Shown one piece after another: positions 28,744-40,208 of a stretch of 64,000 nucleotides of DNA. The stretch is from Thalassocella blandensis (GTDB taxonomy: Bacteria; Pseudomonadota; Gammaproteobacteria; Pseudomonadales; Cellvibrionaceae). The notes beneath the pieces are model-generated. The model was not told the origin of the DNA and ran no database searches. It was given only the letters and a program-made list of their open reading frames with translations. The position numbers and the translations under genes are program-made. The stretch covers positions 372,001 through 436,000 of the forward strand of contig CABFPG010000001.1 of the NCBI GenBank assembly GCA_902141825.1, in the 5' to 3' direction. Within the stretch, counting starts at the first letter, position 1; every line of letters starts with the position of its first letter.

Positions 28744-31700
28744 TTATTCACCGCGTTTTTTAAAGCTGTGTAATAAAGTATTCAAATTCGATGCTTTGGG
28801 TTTAACCAACCAGAACTTGCCAACATACTTGCTGAAGTCATTCAACAATGTCTGCCCCCAAACACTTTCGGTTTCAGCAACATATTCTTCAATAATGCCA
28901 CGCAAATGTGTACGGTACTCTTCCAGCTGTTGAGTATCAACGCGGTTAATTTCCACCAGCTCATGATTGTATTTGTCTACAAAAGTATTGTTCTGGTCAA
29001 ATACGTAAGCAAAACCGCCAGTCATACCTGCACCAAAATTCACTCCGGTATCACCAAGAACGGTAACAACACCGCCCGTCATATATTCACAGCAGTGATC
29101 ACCTGCACCCTCAACTACGACGTGTGCGCCAGAGTTTCTAACCGCACATCGTTCACCAGCTGTACCAGATGCAAAAAGCTTCCCACCGGTTGCACCATAC
29201 AAACACGTGTTACCCATAATACTCGTTTTACGTGCTTCGTAAGCTGAAGCTTTGGATGGTCGCAATACAATTTTGCCGCCTGCCATGCCCTTACCAACGT
29301 AATCGTTGGCATCACCTTCGAGGTAAATATGCAATCCGCCGGCATTCCAAACACCAAGACTTTGGCCCGCCACACCTTTTAAGCGCAAAATAAGAGGCGA
29401 ATCTTCCATGCCAGTGTTGCCGTAACGCTGAGCGATTTCCCCGCTGATTCTTGCACCAATAGAACGATCACAATTAGTCACCGTATATTCAAATTCGCCG
29501 CCTGAACCACTTTCTATCGTCGGCAATAATTCTTTCACCATTTTTTCAGCTAACTGCGCTTTATCAAACGGTTCATTTTTAGCAGAGGTACAAAACTGTG
29601 GTTTAGTTTGAAGAAACTCATCCGTATGAATAATTGGCGAAAGATCCAAGCGCTTTTGCTTTTCAGTTTGACCATCGATTGCTTCGAGCAAATCCACTCG
29701 ACCGATAAGCTCTTCAAGCGTTCTCACGCCAAGCTTCGCCATCCACTCTCGAGTTTCTTGAGCGACAAATTTAAAGAAATTCATCGCCATTTCTACCGTA
29801 CCGATATAATGGTCATTTCGCAATTTGTCTTGCTGAGTTGCTACACCGGTCGCACAGTTATTTAAGTGGCAAATACGCAAGTATTTACACCCTAAAGCCA
29901 CCATAGGTGCTGTGCCAAAACCAAATGTTTCTGCCCCTAAAATCGCCGCTTTTACAACATCCAAACCTGATTTCAATCCACCGTCAGTTTGTACTCGTAC
30001 TTTGTCTCGCAGATCATTCGCGCGCAAAGTCTGATGCGTTTCCGACAATCCGAGCTCCCAAGGTGAGCCCGCATAACGTATGGATGTTAACGGACTGGCG
30101 GCTGTACCACCGTCGTAGCCGGAGATCGTAATTAAATCGGCATAGGCTTTTGCAACCCCGGCAGCAATGGTGCCTACTCCAGGACGAGATACAAGTTTTA
30201 CCGATACCAACGCCTTAGGGTTAACCTGTTTCAAATCGAAAATCAGCTGCGCCAAGTCTTCAATTGAGTAGATATCATGATGTGGCGGCGGTGAAATCAA
30301 GGTAACACCAGGAACCGAATAACGCAGTCGCGCAATCAAGTCGTTCACTTTGCCACCAGGCAGCTGGCCACCCTCTCCCGGCTTTGCGCCTTGCGCTACT
30401 TTAATCTGCAATACTTCCGCATTAACTAGATAATGAGGAGTAACACCAAAGCGGCCAGAGGCAATTTGCTTAATTTTAGAAACACGGTTAGTGCCAAATC
30501 TCGCTGGATCTTCACCACCCTCACCGCTATTGGAGCGTCCTCCAAGCGTATTCATCGCTTGCGCTAAAGCTTCATGAGCTTCAGGACTCAGTGCACCAAG
30601 AGACATACCCGCCGAGTCAAAACGCAACACAATATCCTCTAAAGGCTCGACTTCATCTATCGAGATAGGTGTTACGCCCTCTTTGATTTTAAGTAAATCG
30701 CGCAATGTCGCTACGGGACGATTATTTACCAACGATGAATAATCTCGCCAAGCGGAATAATCCCCACTCTGAACTGCTGTTTGCAAGGCATTCACCACAT
30801 CCGGATTAAAGGCGTGATATTCCTGGCCGTGAACATACTTCAGCAGGCCGCCCGGCTCGATTTTTTTACGAGATTTCCAGGCATTTTTTGCGATAACCTT
30901 TTGATCAGCCTCAATATGCTCAAATTCGGTACCTTTAATACGGCTGGCGGTTCCTTCAAAACACAGCTCCACAACATCTTCACTCAAACCCACGGCTTCA
31001 AAAAGTTGAGCACCACGGTAAGAAGCAATTGTTGAGATTCCCATCTTGGAAAGAATTTTTAACAGACCTTTATCAATACCTTTTTGATAGTTCTTATATG
31101 CATCACTGTTGTCCATCAGCATTTCACCCTTGTCAATCAGGCGATTAAGGACATAGTAACTAAGATAAGGATACACCGCGGTAGCGCCATATCCGATCAG
31201 CGCCGCAACATGATGTGAATCACGAGCAGTACCTGTTTCGACAATTATATTTGCATCACATCGCAAACCTTCTCGGGTTAAACGGTGATGCACCGCACCG
31301 GTTGCTAACAATGCATGAATAGGAAGATTTCCCTCAACCAAATTCGCATCGCTAAGAATTACGAGAGTAGTCCCCGCCTTTACAGACGCCACTACATTTT
31401 CTAACAGCAACTCGATTGCCTGCTTTAAATTAAGCATCGCGGCATCATAATTTAAATCAAAGGTTTTATGATCATATCCTTCACGATTTAAATCTTTTAA
31501 TGCACGGAATTTAACAGGTGACAACACGGGGCTACGTAAAATAACACGGTTAGCGTGATCTTTTGTCTCCTCAAAAACAGACAGCTCGCGACCAATACAG
31601 GTTTCCAAAGACATCACAATCGCTTCACGCAATGGATCGATCGGCGGGTTGGTAACCTGAGCGAACTGCTGCCTAAAATAATCATATAACGGTCGCTGTT

Positions 31701-33192
31701 TTTGGCTCAAAACAGCCATGGGAGTGTCATCTCCCATCGAGCCGACGGCTTCCTGACCACTCTCTCCAAGAGGGCGTAGCACTTGATCACTTTCTTCAAA
31801 AGTAATCTGAAACATTTTCATCGCCGTCGTCACTTGCTCGGGCGTTAATCCATTTTCTGCTACGTCTTTGGTCAAACGCTCTTCGATACGAAATGCATTT
31901 TCGTTGAGCCAGGTTTGATAGGGCTGACCTTTTTTCAAAAGCGCGTCAATATCGGCTGTATGCCTTAAATTACCAGTTTGCGTGTCTACTGAAAGTATTT
32001 GGCCGGGCCCTAAACGACCTTTGGCGACTACATCTTCTTCCGCGTAATTATAAACTCCAATTTCTGAAGCCACCGTAATCACATCATCCTTAGTAATTAC
32101 CCAGCGTGAAGGTCGCAAACCATTCCGGTCCAGCGTACAAACGGCATAACGACCATCTGTTAGCACTAAACCTGCAGGACCATCCCATGGCTCGATATGC
32201 ATGGAGTTATACTCGTAAAACGCCTTGAGCTCATCATCCATGTTCTCAACATTTTGCCATGCTGGCGGTACCAGCATACGTGCTGCACGATGTAAATCCA
32301 TACCGCCAATCAGTAAGAGTTCCAGCATATTATCCAGACTGGAAGAGTCAGATCCCGTGCGATTAACCAAAGGCACAATTTCGTCGAGATTCGGCAATAA
32401 TTCCGAGTTGAATTTTTTCGTACGAGCAACGGACCAATTCCGGTTACCCATGATGGTATTAATTTCACCATTGTGTGCCAGCAAACGGAATGGCTGTGCC
32501 AGCGGCCAACGCGGCAATGTATTGGTGGAAAATCGCTGATGGAAAACACAGATTGCCGTTTCCAGTTCGGGGTTATCCAGATCGAGGTAGAATTTTGGCA
32601 AATCAACGGGCATCACCAGGCCTTTGAATGACAAAACCTTGGAACTGAAGCTCGCGATATAAAATGAGGTGTCAGACGCTAAACGAATTTCGGAGCGTCT
32701 GCGAACAAAAAATAATTTTGATTCGAGCTGCTGCTCAGTGAGACCAGTCGAATTAATAAACAAATGCTGGAATGTAGGTAAGGTTTCTAGTGCAATTGGC
32801 CCTAGACACGAATCGTCTGTGGGAACGTCCCGCCAGGCGATATCAGTCAACCCTTCTTTCGCCAACTCCTGCTCGACAACTTGTTTTGCGGCAGTCATCA
32901 GCGCGTCATCACGATTGAGCATAATTGCACCCACACCGTAATATTCACCCAAGGTTAGCCCACATTCTTGGGTAGCAACCTTGCGCAGAAAGCTATCTGG
33001 CTTCTGAATCAGGAGTCCACAACCATCTCCTGTTTTTCCATCTGCGGCAATTCCTCCCCTGTGCGTCATACAGGTAAGGGCTTCAATGCCTGTCTTTAAC
33101 AACTTATGGCTTGGATTGCCCTTAATATGGGCAATCAGTCCGAATCCACAGTTATCTTTAAACTCGTCTGTGTTGTAAAGACCAGTATTCAT
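28744..33192 (-). CDS. gltB: Glutamate synthase large subunit
   Basis: GltB converts glutamine and 2-oxoglutarate to two glutamates. At 1482 residues the length is normal. The class II glutaminase domain starts after a 14-residue propeptide at the nucleophile Cys15 in [11 protein letters not shown]. The central linker domain is followed by the FMN synthase domain (about 800-1200; [20 protein letters not shown] and [14 protein letters not shown]) and the 3Fe-4S cysteines in [15 protein letters not shown]. The C-terminal beta-helix (about 1230-1450) is rich in glycine repeats. A palindrome about 90 bases upstream may be an operator (separate entry). Confidence 0.98.
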   Translation of the reverse strand: MNTGLYNTDEFKDNCGFGLIAHIKGNPSHKLLKTGIEALTCMTHRGGIAADGKTGDGCGLLIQKPDSFLRKVATQECGLTLGEYYGVGAIMLNRDDALMTAAKQVVEQELAKEGLTDIAWRDVPTDDSCLGPIALETLPTFQHLFINSTGLTEQQLESKLFFVRRRSEIRLASDTSFYIASFSSKVLSFKGLVMPVDLPKFYLDLDNPELETAICVFHQRFSTNTLPRWPLAQPFRLLAHNGEINTIMGNRNWSVARTKKFNSELLPNLDEIVPLVNRTGSDSSSLDNMLELLLIGGMDLHRAARMLVPPAWQNVENMDDELKAFYEYNSMHIEPWDGPAGLVLTDGRYAVCTLDRNGLRPSRWVITKDDVITVASEIGVYNYAEEDVVAKGRLGPGQILSVDTQTGNLRHTADIDALLKKGQPYQTWLNENAFRIEERLTKDVAENGLTPEQVTTAMKMFQITFEESDQVLRPLGESGQEAVGSMGDDTPMAVLSQKQRPLYDYFRQQFAQVTNPPIDPLREAIVMSLETCIGRELSVFEETKDHANRVILRSPVLSPVKFRALKDLNREGYDHKTFDLNYDAAMLNLKQAIELLLENVVASVKAGTTLVILSDANLVEGNLPIHALLATGAVHHRLTREGLRCDANIIVETGTARDSHHVAALIGYGATAVYPYLSYYVLNRLIDKGEMLMDNSDAYKNYQKGIDKGLLKILSKMGISTIASYRGAQLFEAVGLSEDVVELCFEGTASRIKGTEFEHIEADQKVIAKNAWKSRKKIEPGGLLKYVHGQEYHAFNPDVVNALQTAVQSGDYSAWRDYSSLVNNRPVATLRDLLKIKEGVTPISIDEVEPLEDIVLRFDSAGMSLGALSPEAHEALAQAMNTLGGRSNSGEGGEDPARFGTNRVSKIKQIASGRFGVTPHYLVNAEVLQIKVAQGAKPGEGGQLPGGKVNDLIARLRYSVPGVTLISPPPHHDIYSIEDLAQLIFDLKQVNPKALVSVKLVSRPGVGTIAAGVAKAYADLITISGYDGGTAASPLTSIRYAGSPWELGLSETHQTLRANDLRDKVRVQTDGGLKSGLDVVKAAILGAETFGFGTAPMVALGCKYLRICHLNNCATGVATQQDKLRNDHYIGTVEMAMNFFKFVAQETREWMAKLGVRTLEELIGRVDLLEAIDGQTEKQKRLDLSPIIHTDEFLQTKPQFCTSAKNEPFDKAQLAEKMVKELLPTIESGSGGEFEYTVTNCDRSIGARISGEIAQRYGNTGMEDSPLILRLKGVAGQSLGVWNAGGLHIYLEGDANDYVGKGMAGGKIVLRPSKASAYEARKTSIMGNTCLYGATGGKLFASGTAGERCAVRNSGAHVVVEGAGDHCCEYMTGGVVTVLGDTGVNFGAGMTGGFAYVFDQNNTFVDKYNHELVEINRVDTQQLEEYRTHLRGIIEEYVAETESVWGQTLLNDFSKYVGKFWLVKPKASNLNTLLHSFKKRGE

Positions 33193-33282
33193 AGGCTATT
33201 TCACTCAATCACAACTAGAAATGTGTACAAATGCAGCAATATTACAGAATCCGCAAAGTCCCCACTTAAGCGCTGAAACATT

Positions 33283-33297
33283 GTGCAAATATTGCAC
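33283..33297. promoter_or_regulatory. Palindrome upstream of gltB, possible operator
   Basis: GTGCAA, a 3-base centre, and TTGCAC form a perfect 15-base palindrome about 91-105 bases before the gltB start. It lies between the damX terminator and gltB, where the gltBD promoter must be. It partly resembles NtrC-type TGCAC half-sites, but the spacing is shorter than in the classical site. I could not identify a convincing -35/-10 pair nearby. Nothing else stands out in this 299-base gap apart from the terminator. Confidence 0.4.
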
Positions 33298-33358
33298 CTT
33301 ACGTTTTATAGAGCAGAAATTTAAGATAAAACCCCTGCTCATATAATGAAACCAAGAC

Positions 33359-33386
33359 AAAAAAGCCCCAGAAATTAGGGGCTTTT
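33359..33386 (-). terminator. Rho-independent terminator between gltB and damX
   Basis: AAAAGCCCC and GGGGCTTTT pair around an 8-base loop. On the minus strand six T follow the stem; on the plus strand there are four. It lies downstream of no minus-strand gene except the one reading in from gltB's far side, about 105 bases before the damX stop on the plus axis. Since pilM-damX transcription runs leftward past 33492, the stem ends that transcript before gltB. Confidence 0.8.
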
Positions 33387-33491
33387 GAACAAATGGGCGC
33401 AGAATCTTACCCGTAGATTGCACTAATAGCAAGCTTGGGCGGGGGGACTCTGGTTATTTGATCGCCAGTCGCTTCAGTTTATCCCTTGTCG

Positions 33492-35087
33492 TCACTGTTT
33501 ATTTAAATACTCGTTTATTTCCTTTTGAATGGCCGAAAGCGGCCTTGGCCAAGGCCCGGCTTTGGCCTGCTCTGCGGGTAGGGAGGCGCGAGCATCGAGC
33601 GCTGCCTGTCGGCTGCTATAGACATTGGCAACCACAACATACCAGCTTTTTCCATCTCGAGTACCGCGATACATATACAAACTGTCTTTGTTGGCTTGCC
33701 TGTCTATGAAGGCTTGGAGCGAGGGTAGTTTACTGACGGCAAGCACTTGCAACGTAAACTTGTCTGGCGACTGCGACAACAAGAATTCCTCATCCTGATT
33801 GGCAAGCTGCTTCGACTCAACAAGTGTTTTATCACCCGCTTTATTGGCTGTTACTGGCGAGACTTGAACTTCAGTTGGATTACTTTCAATGGCGGTTCCA
33901 TTGTTTATGTTCAGGTTTTTAACTGCCGCGCCTGATTTTGAAGATGATTCGACAGGAAGCTGTGGGCGTTCAATTTGTATGGCCGGGCTTACTGGCTTTT
34001 TCTCTAAACTACTATTAGCGGCCACCAGGGAAGAACCATCCTCTGCAGAAGCCAGCGTATCTGTTTTTCGTTCAACAATTTGCAGATTTTCAGATTCTCT
34101 GGTTACTACCCCAGGATTTTCACCCCCTGTGGAAGCGGCACCACCCATATTTCCTTGACTTTCCGGTGTTAAAATTTCATTTCCTAGCACAATAGTTGTG
34201 GTTGTTTTTGAAGGTTCATCCGAGTCATCCGAGCGACTGTATATAATAGACCAAATCAAAATACCACCCAATAAGGCCATAGCAGCCATATGCCCCATGG
34301 GGATGGAAAACATTTTGGCTACTTTTTGCTGGCGATGCGTTGTCTGGTCTGAATTTCCGCTCTGCTCGAACGTCGTAATTTCATTTTCGGAACTCTTTTG
34401 GCGATGGTCCCGCGCTGAAAACAACTCCAGTGCTTTGCCTGGGTTTCCTTTTGTAATACTCCAGATTTGCTGAATTTTTACTTTATCCAAATCAGAGTTT
34501 TCGAAAGTTGACAGTTGTAAAAAATCACTAAGTTCAGTAAGTGAAAACTCCGGCATGGAAAAATCATATACGGGTACATCGATGATTTGCAGAGCATCAA
34601 TTCGCTTTTCTAGCCCTGGCGTCGCCAGCAAAATCAAATGCAGTCCGTAGTTATCCTCACCCTTTCCTTGCAGCAAGCTCAACAAAGCACCAATACTTTG
34701 TTCATCTAAATTATGTGCATTGTCGATACACACCACACACAATTTTTTATCCTGTAAAAGCGAGTGAGAGTAATGGCGCAATTGGGACAAAAGCTCGCCA
34801 ACACTGAGATTATCCTGTTTTAATAGGCCCAAGCTCGACGCGATTAATTTTATGGATTCTCCTAACTCATGCTTACTATCGATTGAAACCACACAAAATT
34901 CATTCGCATCTTCAAACTGCTCTTGAAGTGCTTCAGTTAGCTTCGACTTTCCACTGCCTTTATTTCCCTGCACCAAAGAAATGCCATCCCCAAAAAATGC
35001 GAGATGATGCAACTGCTGAATCAAACTCTTAAGTGAAGGAGTAGAAAAATAAAACGGTTTTTGCGTGAATAAATCTTCGGTATGCAT
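33492..35087 (-). CDS. damX: DamX-like AAA ATPase with SPOR domain
   Basis: This 531-residue inner-membrane protein has a cytoplasmic AAA domain (about 1-245) with Walker A GNKGSGKSKL and a DNAHNLDEQS Walker B-like stretch. One membrane segment follows (about 262-282, AAMALLGGILIWSIIYS), then a long serine/asparagine-rich periplasmic linker and a C-terminal SPOR domain (about 455-531; FTLQVLAVSKLPSLQAFI, KSWYVVVANVYSSRQAAL) that binds denuded septal peptidoglycan. The gene follows aroB as in E. coli and Pseudomonas. The ATPase domain resembles ExeA/GspA-type ATPases. The start is ATG at 35087, because the frame's upstream start would overlap aroB by 20 bases. Confidence 0.9.
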   Translation of the reverse strand: MHTEDLFTQKPFYFSTPSLKSLIQQLHHLAFFGDGISLVQGNKGSGKSKLTEALQEQFEDANEFCVVSIDSKHELGESIKLIASSLGLLKQDNLSVGELLSQLRHYSHSLLQDKKLCVVCIDNAHNLDEQSIGALLSLLQGKGEDNYGLHLILLATPGLEKRIDALQIIDVPVYDFSMPEFSLTELSDFLQLSTFENSDLDKVKIQQIWSITKGNPGKALELFSARDHRQKSSENEITTFEQSGNSDQTTHRQQKVAKMFSIPMGHMAAMALLGGILIWSIIYSRSDDSDEPSKTTTTIVLGNEILTPESQGNMGGAASTGGENPGVVTRESENLQIVERKTDTLASAEDGSSLVAANSSLEKKPVSPAIQIERPQLPVESSSKSGAAVKNLNINNGTAIESNPTEVQVSPVTANKAGDKTLVESKQLANQDEEFLLSQSPDKFTLQVLAVSKLPSLQAFIDRQANKDSLYMYRGTRDGKSWYVVVANVYSSRQAALDARASLPAEQAKAGPWPRPLSAIQKEINEYLNKQ

Positions 35088-35097
35088 ATTTATCGAT

Positions 35098-36171
35098 TTA
35101 ACATTGCAAGGTTTCAATTAACGCGTCGTGAGAAAAATCGCTGGTAACGACTGCGCTTCCACAAGCGTTTAGCAGTACGAGCCGCAGCTTTTTGTCTAAC
35201 ACTTTTTTGTCTATCGACATATATTTCATAAATGTTTCGGTCGTCATATCTTCAGGAGGAGTAACGGGCAAATTTGCTGCTGCAATTAATGCTCTTGCAC
35301 GATCCACAACATCCTTTTCAATCCAACCCATCCGATAGGAGAGATCACAAGCCATTACCATACCGGCACCTACAGCTTCACCGTGCAACCAGTTGCCATA
35401 CCCCTGATCCGCCTCAATGGCGTGCCCAAAAGTATGCCCCAGGTTTAAGATAGCCCGAACACCACCTTCTTTTTCGTCCGCAGCAACAACATCTGCTTTG
35501 ATCTGACAGGATCTCTCTATTGCATAACTTAAAGCATCCGTATCACGACTTAATAATGCTGACATGTTTTGCTCTAACCAAACAAAGAATTCACTATCTG
35601 CAATCAATCCGTATTTGATCACTTCAGCCAACCCCGCAGACAACTCTTTATCGGGTAAAGTACTCAATACATCGGTGTCAATGACAACACATTTAGGCTG
35701 ATAAAATGCACCAATCATATTCTTACCCAATCGATGATTAACCCCTGTCTTCCCCCCCACCGAAGAGTCAACTTGAGAAAGCAAGGTAGTAGGCACTTGA
35801 ATAAAATTAACACCCCGCTGGTAACTCGCTGCTGCAAAACCTGCCATATCACCAATAACACCACCACCCAAGGCAATTAGTGTTGTTTTACGATTATGCG
35901 CTTTTTCCAACAACGCATCAAAAATCAGATTTAAAGTGTCCAGATTTTTATATTTTTCACCATCTGGAAGCACCACCTTATCCAGGCTCTCCACAAACCC
36001 CAAAGTATTTGTAAGCTTCTCACCAAAGATTGGATCAATAGTCTGATTGGTCACAATTAATGCCTGACTGGAATTAATATACGGGGCAAAATAATCCGCA
36101 TTCTGCAATATATTTGAACCGATAAAAATTGGATAACTTCTCTCACCAAGTGCGACATTGAGTTCTGGCAT
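35098..36171 (-). CDS. aroB: 3-dehydroquinate synthase
   Basis: AroB catalyses the second step of the shikimate pathway, converting DAHP to 3-dehydroquinate with NAD and zinc. The 357-residue protein has [31 protein letters not shown] (NAD binding), [20 protein letters not shown], and the metal ligands in AEVIKYGLI and [12 protein letters not shown]. It lies between aroK and damX, the conserved order. A run of seven C occurs inside the coding region near 35751 with no frame disruption. Confidence 0.98.
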   Translation of the reverse strand: MPELNVALGERSYPIFIGSNILQNADYFAPYINSSQALIVTNQTIDPIFGEKLTNTLGFVESLDKVVLPDGEKYKNLDTLNLIFDALLEKAHNRKTTLIALGGGVIGDMAGFAAASYQRGVNFIQVPTTLLSQVDSSVGGKTGVNHRLGKNMIGAFYQPKCVVIDTDVLSTLPDKELSAGLAEVIKYGLIADSEFFVWLEQNMSALLSRDTDALSYAIERSCQIKADVVAADEKEGGVRAILNLGHTFGHAIEADQGYGNWLHGEAVGAGMVMACDLSYRMGWIEKDVVDRARALIAAANLPVTPPEDMTTETFMKYMSIDKKVLDKKLRLVLLNACGSAVVTSDFSHDALIETLQC

Positions 36172-36358
36172 TACTTACATTCCGAAAGACGGACTCCGTC
36201 TGTGTTTATTCATGGGCGTTTGGATTCTAGCGATGAGGAGTTGAGCAAAATTCACCCAAAACAGCACAGCTAGATCTTATCTTACGATATATCAATACCG
36301 GGGTACATGACATTCCGTAATGGCAAGAATAGCAAGAGAGGAAAGGCTTAATGAAAGA

Positions 36359-36865
36359 CTATTGAACGAACGTGGAAATCTGATTCACGATATTTTTTGC
36401 GCTGATTTTATCCGTGACCACAATATGATGCGCCAAAGACCTATACAGTGGGTCCCGCTGTTCAAACAGCTCAATAATACGTTGTTTTGGATCAGAGACC
36501 TGAAGCAATGGGCGTTTTTTATCCTTAAAAGTTCTTTCTACCAACTGCTCAATACTTGCCGTTAGATACACTACGACACCGGCACTTTTGATTAAATCCC
36601 GATTTTCTTCTTTCAGCACGATACCACCGCCCGTAGCGATCACAGCAGAATGTTTTTGAATAACATCTGAAAGTGCATTCGTTTCTCTTTCCCGAAACCC
36701 CTGTTCGCCTTCAATATCAAAAATCCAAGGAATATCTGCACCGGTTTTTTCTTCGATATAGTGATCAGTATCGATGAAATCATAAGACAAACGATTGGCA
36801 AGCTGCTTGCCAATCGTTGATTTGCCGGCCCCCATGGGGCCTATGAGTATGACATTATCACCCAC
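36359..36865 (-). CDS. aroK: Shikimate kinase
   Basis: AroK phosphorylates shikimate with ATP. In 168 residues it has the P-loop GPMGAGKSTIGKQLA, FIDTDHYIEEKTG (shikimate-binding Asp), FRERETNAL and ATGGGIVL. The start is a GTG at 36865 with a weak ribosome binding site; there is no better in-frame ATG upstream of the P-loop. It is separated from pilQ by 34 bases and from aroB by about 190 bases in which I see no clear element. The gene is expected to be read from the pilM promoter. Confidence 0.96.
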   Translation of the reverse strand: MGDNVILIGPMGAGKSTIGKQLANRLSYDFIDTDHYIEEKTGADIPWIFDIEGEQGFRERETNALSDVIQKHSAVIATGGGIVLKEENRDLIKSAGVVVYLTASIEQLVERTFKDKKRPLLQVSDPKQRIIELFEQRDPLYRSLAHHIVVTDKISAKNIVNQISTFVQ

Positions 36866-36899
36866 GTAAATTTAATTCTTTATTAGCTGTACAACTTGA

Positions 36900-39041
36900 T
36901 CAGTTCATCAAATCAGAAGCCATGATACGCGGTGTAATAAAGAGGAGTAGTTCGCGCTTAGATTCGGTTTGAACATCATTGCGGAACATGCGACCCAATA
37001 CGGGAATATCACCCAGCAAAGGCACTTTAGATACACCTTTGAAGCTTTCTGTCTGATAAATCCCACCAAGTACAATAGTGGCGCCGTCATCCACCAATAC
37101 CTGAGTATTCAATCGAGTAATATCCAATGTAGGGACACCCGTATCAGTCAGTGATGCTACAGAATCCTGAGTGATTTCCAGGTCCATGATAATGCGATTG
37201 TCTGGGGTAATTTGAGGCGTCACATCTAAACTCAAAACCGCTTCTTTAAATGCAGTAGTAGTACCACCGCTTGCGGACTCTTCTTGATAAGCGACCTCAG
37301 CACCCGACATAATCGACGCCTGTTGTTTATCTCCTGTAATCACTTTCGGCTGCGAAACAATTTCAGCATAACCAGAGCCTTCAAGCGCCGACAACTCCAT
37401 TCCCAACAGGAAGTCTGACCCTAAAATATTCCAAGCCAACGATCCAGCAGGATTGAACACTCCCAGGTCAACGATGTCATTATCAAAATCCACGGTACCA
37501 TTGAAGGAAGCGTCTGAACCTTCAAGCGAACCAGTTACTTCATTTGTCGTGCTTCCACTCGTGCTGGCACCGTCGCCTCGAATTCTAAAGCCTAATTCCT
37601 TTCTAAAATCAGTATCGGCAATCACAATTCGCGCTTCAATCATGACCTGTCTGACAGGAATATCAATTTGATCAACAATCGCTTTAAATGCGGTAATTCG
37701 CTCTTCGGTATCCGTCAAAATAATGGAGTTCGTACGCTCATCGACAATGGCCTGTCCGCGATCGGATAAGATACTTCCGGTTGAATTTCTTCCAGTCCCT
37801 GATCCGCCTCCTGAGTTTCCGCCACCTTGCCCTCCATTCTGTGACGAAAACAAATCGAACAATTCACGCGCATTGGCATAACGGATACGAATGTATTCTG
37901 TTCGCAGTGGTGCCAACTCTTGTAACTGCTTCTGTGTTTCAATTTCCTGACGTTCACGCTCAGCAATTTCAGCTGCAGGCGCCACCATCAAAACATTCCC
38001 GATTTGACGCTTATCCAGACCCTTGGTTTTCAACACAATATCCAGAGCCTGATCCCAGGGTACGTTTTCCAAGCGCAAGGTAATACGGCCAGCAACGGTA
38101 TCACTCGCCACCAGATTAAAATCGGTAAAGTCAGCAATTAACTGCAACACGTTTCTAACGGGAATATCCTGGAAGCTTAAGGACAGGCGTTCACCGGTAT
38201 AGGCGAATTTCTTTTTCTTTTCTTCTACTTCCTGACGGGTAAGCGGTTTTACGCTAATCACATACTGATTATCAGCCTGATAAGCAATGTAGTCATATTC
38301 GCCAGAAGCCGATACCTTTATGACAGCCGCATCACCTTCGGTTCCCGCTGACAATTTTTTCACTGGGGTTGCAAAATCCATTACATCCAGCACTCGACGA
38401 TACTCGTTCGGCAACTGAGTACTTAAAAAGCGTACCTCAATGCCATTAGCTCGCTCTTCAACATCAATTTTTACCGAAGGGTCTGTCAGGTTCACGATAA
38501 CCTTTCCTTCACCCACTTCACCGCGACGAAAATCTATGTTTTGAATCGTCGAAGCAGCCGGACGACCACTCGCAGAATTTGAGGTGCTGCCATAAGACGT
38601 CATAGGCACCGGAGCACTTGCCGGAGCACTTGCCGGAGCACTTGCTGTGCCAGCACTTGAGCCTGCAGCCCCAACTTCTACGACTAAGGCATTACCTTCA
38701 ACACGCGATGTATAGGGCACCAATGTATCGAGGTTGACAATTAAACGGGTTCGACCACCACCAGCAACTACCACTGCGCCACTGATCTCACCGACACCCA
38801 TGGTGTATTTTTTTTCGGGCAAGCCATTTTCAACACCAACAAAATCAAGCACGATCCGTGCAGGCTGATCAATCGAATATCCAGTAGGGTTGGTAGGCGG
38901 TGTATCAAAAAGTAATTTTAACTCGGCCTTTTCTCCCGGTAATTCTGCAAATTCTATATTTTGCAGAACGGCGGCATGTGCAAAGGATGCGCACAAAAAC
39001 AGCGCCAAGGAAAGAATGTTTCTTGTAATGTGTATGCTCAT
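36900..39041 (-). CDS. pilQ: Type IV pilus secretin PilQ
   Basis: PilQ forms the outer-membrane pore through which type IV pili pass. The 713 residues begin with a signal peptide (ILSLALFLCASFAHA). Two AMIN domains follow (about 25-120 and 165-265) with a short Ala-Ser-Pro linker encoded by a 12-bp tandem repeat between them. Then come the STN/N0 domain (about 285-340), an N1 domain with a glycine/serine-rich insert near 415-435, and the secretin domain ending LLLFITPRIM. The start is ATG at 39041, 4 bases after the pilP stop, since the frame upstream overlaps pilP. Confidence 0.96.
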   Translation of the reverse strand: MSIHITRNILSLALFLCASFAHAAVLQNIEFAELPGEKAELKLLFDTPPTNPTGYSIDQPARIVLDFVGVENGLPEKKYTMGVGEISGAVVVAGGGRTRLIVNLDTLVPYTSRVEGNALVVEVGAAGSSAGTASAPASAPASAPVPMTSYGSTSNSASGRPAASTIQNIDFRRGEVGEGKVIVNLTDPSVKIDVEERANGIEVRFLSTQLPNEYRRVLDVMDFATPVKKLSAGTEGDAAVIKVSASGEYDYIAYQADNQYVISVKPLTRQEVEEKKKKFAYTGERLSLSFQDIPVRNVLQLIADFTDFNLVASDTVAGRITLRLENVPWDQALDIVLKTKGLDKRQIGNVLMVAPAAEIAERERQEIETQKQLQELAPLRTEYIRIRYANARELFDLFSSQNGGQGGGNSGGGSGTGRNSTGSILSDRGQAIVDERTNSIILTDTEERITAFKAIVDQIDIPVRQVMIEARIVIADTDFRKELGFRIRGDGASTSGSTTNEVTGSLEGSDASFNGTVDFDNDIVDLGVFNPAGSLAWNILGSDFLLGMELSALEGSGYAEIVSQPKVITGDKQQASIMSGAEVAYQEESASGGTTTAFKEAVLSLDVTPQITPDNRIIMDLEITQDSVASLTDTGVPTLDITRLNTQVLVDDGATIVLGGIYQTESFKGVSKVPLLGDIPVLGRMFRNDVQTESKRELLLFITPRIMASDLMN

Positions 39042-39045
39042 GCCC

Positions 39046-39585
39046 TTATTCCTTCGCTTTAGATTCGGATAATGCAATAACTCTTGGACGTTCAACCCAA
39101 CCATCTAGGCCGTCTGACACTATCTCAATAAGTTCTATTTTATTTTCTGTAGTCGCAATAATACGACCGTGATTTTTGCCAATAAAATTACCGGGTTTCA
39201 CCCAGTGAACCACGCCATCTTTGTCAGATAAAAGCGCCCACAAGGTTCCTCTTCGATTTATGTGCCCTACCATTGTAAGTGAGCCAATATCAAAACTCTC
39301 AAGATACTCTTTAGGTCGATTAAAATCCGGGGTGATTTTTTTGCCTTTAACAACTTCCCGCAACTTAATATCTATGGGGCGGTCAAAAGGACTACGAATA
39401 CTCGCTGCACTGTATATATAGGCTTCAAATGGTCTAAAAGCAGGTAAAGGTTCAATTGCTCCAGCAGGTTTAGACTTCACTGAGGCAATATAGTCATTTA
39501 AATCGCTATGATCCTGATTAAAACTACAAGAGGCAAGACCAACAGCCAAAACACAAATAAAACAAGCCTTAATTTGATAACCCAT
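39046..39585 (-). CDS. pilP: Type IV pilus lipoprotein PilP
   Basis: PilP is an inner-membrane lipoprotein that links the PilMNO platform to the secretin. The 179 residues start with a lipoprotein signal: IKACFICVLAVGLASC, with the lipobox Cys near residue 20. The C-terminal beta-sandwich has LTMVGHINRRGTLWALL and KPGNFIGKNHGRI, typical of PilP/GspC homology. It begins 2 bases after pilO. Confidence 0.95.
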   Translation of the reverse strand: MGYQIKACFICVLAVGLASCSFNQDHSDLNDYIASVKSKPAGAIEPLPAFRPFEAYIYSAASIRSPFDRPIDIKLREVVKGKKITPDFNRPKEYLESFDIGSLTMVGHINRRGTLWALLSDKDGVVHWVKPGNFIGKNHGRIIATTENKIELIEIVSDGLDGWVERPRVIALSESKAKE

Positions 39586-39587
39586 GA

Positions 39588-40208
39588 CTAGTTCTCCTGT
39601 GTTTTGTAACGATAGGTTTTTGCAATGATGTCCATCGTCAGGAGATCTGAATTGCTGCCTTTACTTCCAGAAATAGTAAAGTCATGCAAGGTCACGATGC
39701 GAGGCATACCCGCGATGCCGCTCACGAAAGCACCAAACTCGTGATAACCACCCGTAACATTAATTTTAATGGGCAACTCGATATAAAATTCTGTAGGCAC
39801 TTCCGATTGAGGAATAATCCCGTTTATTGCCAAACGAGATTCCACCGCCTTATCATCAATATCTTCCAACAATCCTGGCACTTCGATACTACTGGGAAGG
39901 CGTGAAATCAAAGCTTCCAATATTACCGACATCTCCTCCATTTGCTTTCTATACCGCTCCAGATTTGCAGCTTCAAACGCCTTGGTCTCAAACGATCGGC
40001 GAAGCGTAGTTTCTTTATTTTGCTCCGACTCAAGCTGTATATTTTTGTCCTTAATGATGAGAAAGTGACATGCCACAAACATCACGATGACCAAAATAAT
40101 ACAAAGTATAATTTTCACCGGTACCGGCCAGACACCGATTCGATCCCAGTCGACTTCGTTAATATCGAAGTCCTGCAGCTGTTCTATATAGGAATTAAGG
40201 TCAGCCAT
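39588..40208 (-). CDS. pilO: Type IV pilus assembly protein PilO
   Basis: PilO is a bitopic inner-membrane protein that dimerises with PilN. It has 206 residues: a short cytoplasmic N-terminus with NEVDWDRIGVWP, a membrane helix (about 30-49), a periplasmic coiled coil (about 50-105) and a ferredoxin-like domain (about 110-200) with FYIELPIKINVTGGYHEFG. The start overlaps the end of pilN by 8 bases, which implies translational coupling. Confidence 0.95.
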   Translation of the reverse strand: MADLNSYIEQLQDFDINEVDWDRIGVWPVPVKIILCIILVIVMFVACHFLIIKDKNIQLESEQNKETTLRRSFETKAFEAANLERYRKQMEEMSVILEALISRLPSSIEVPGLLEDIDDKAVESRLAINGIIPQSEVPTEFYIELPIKINVTGGYHEFGAFVSGIAGMPRIVTLHDFTISGSKGSNSDLLTMDIIAKTYRYKTQEN

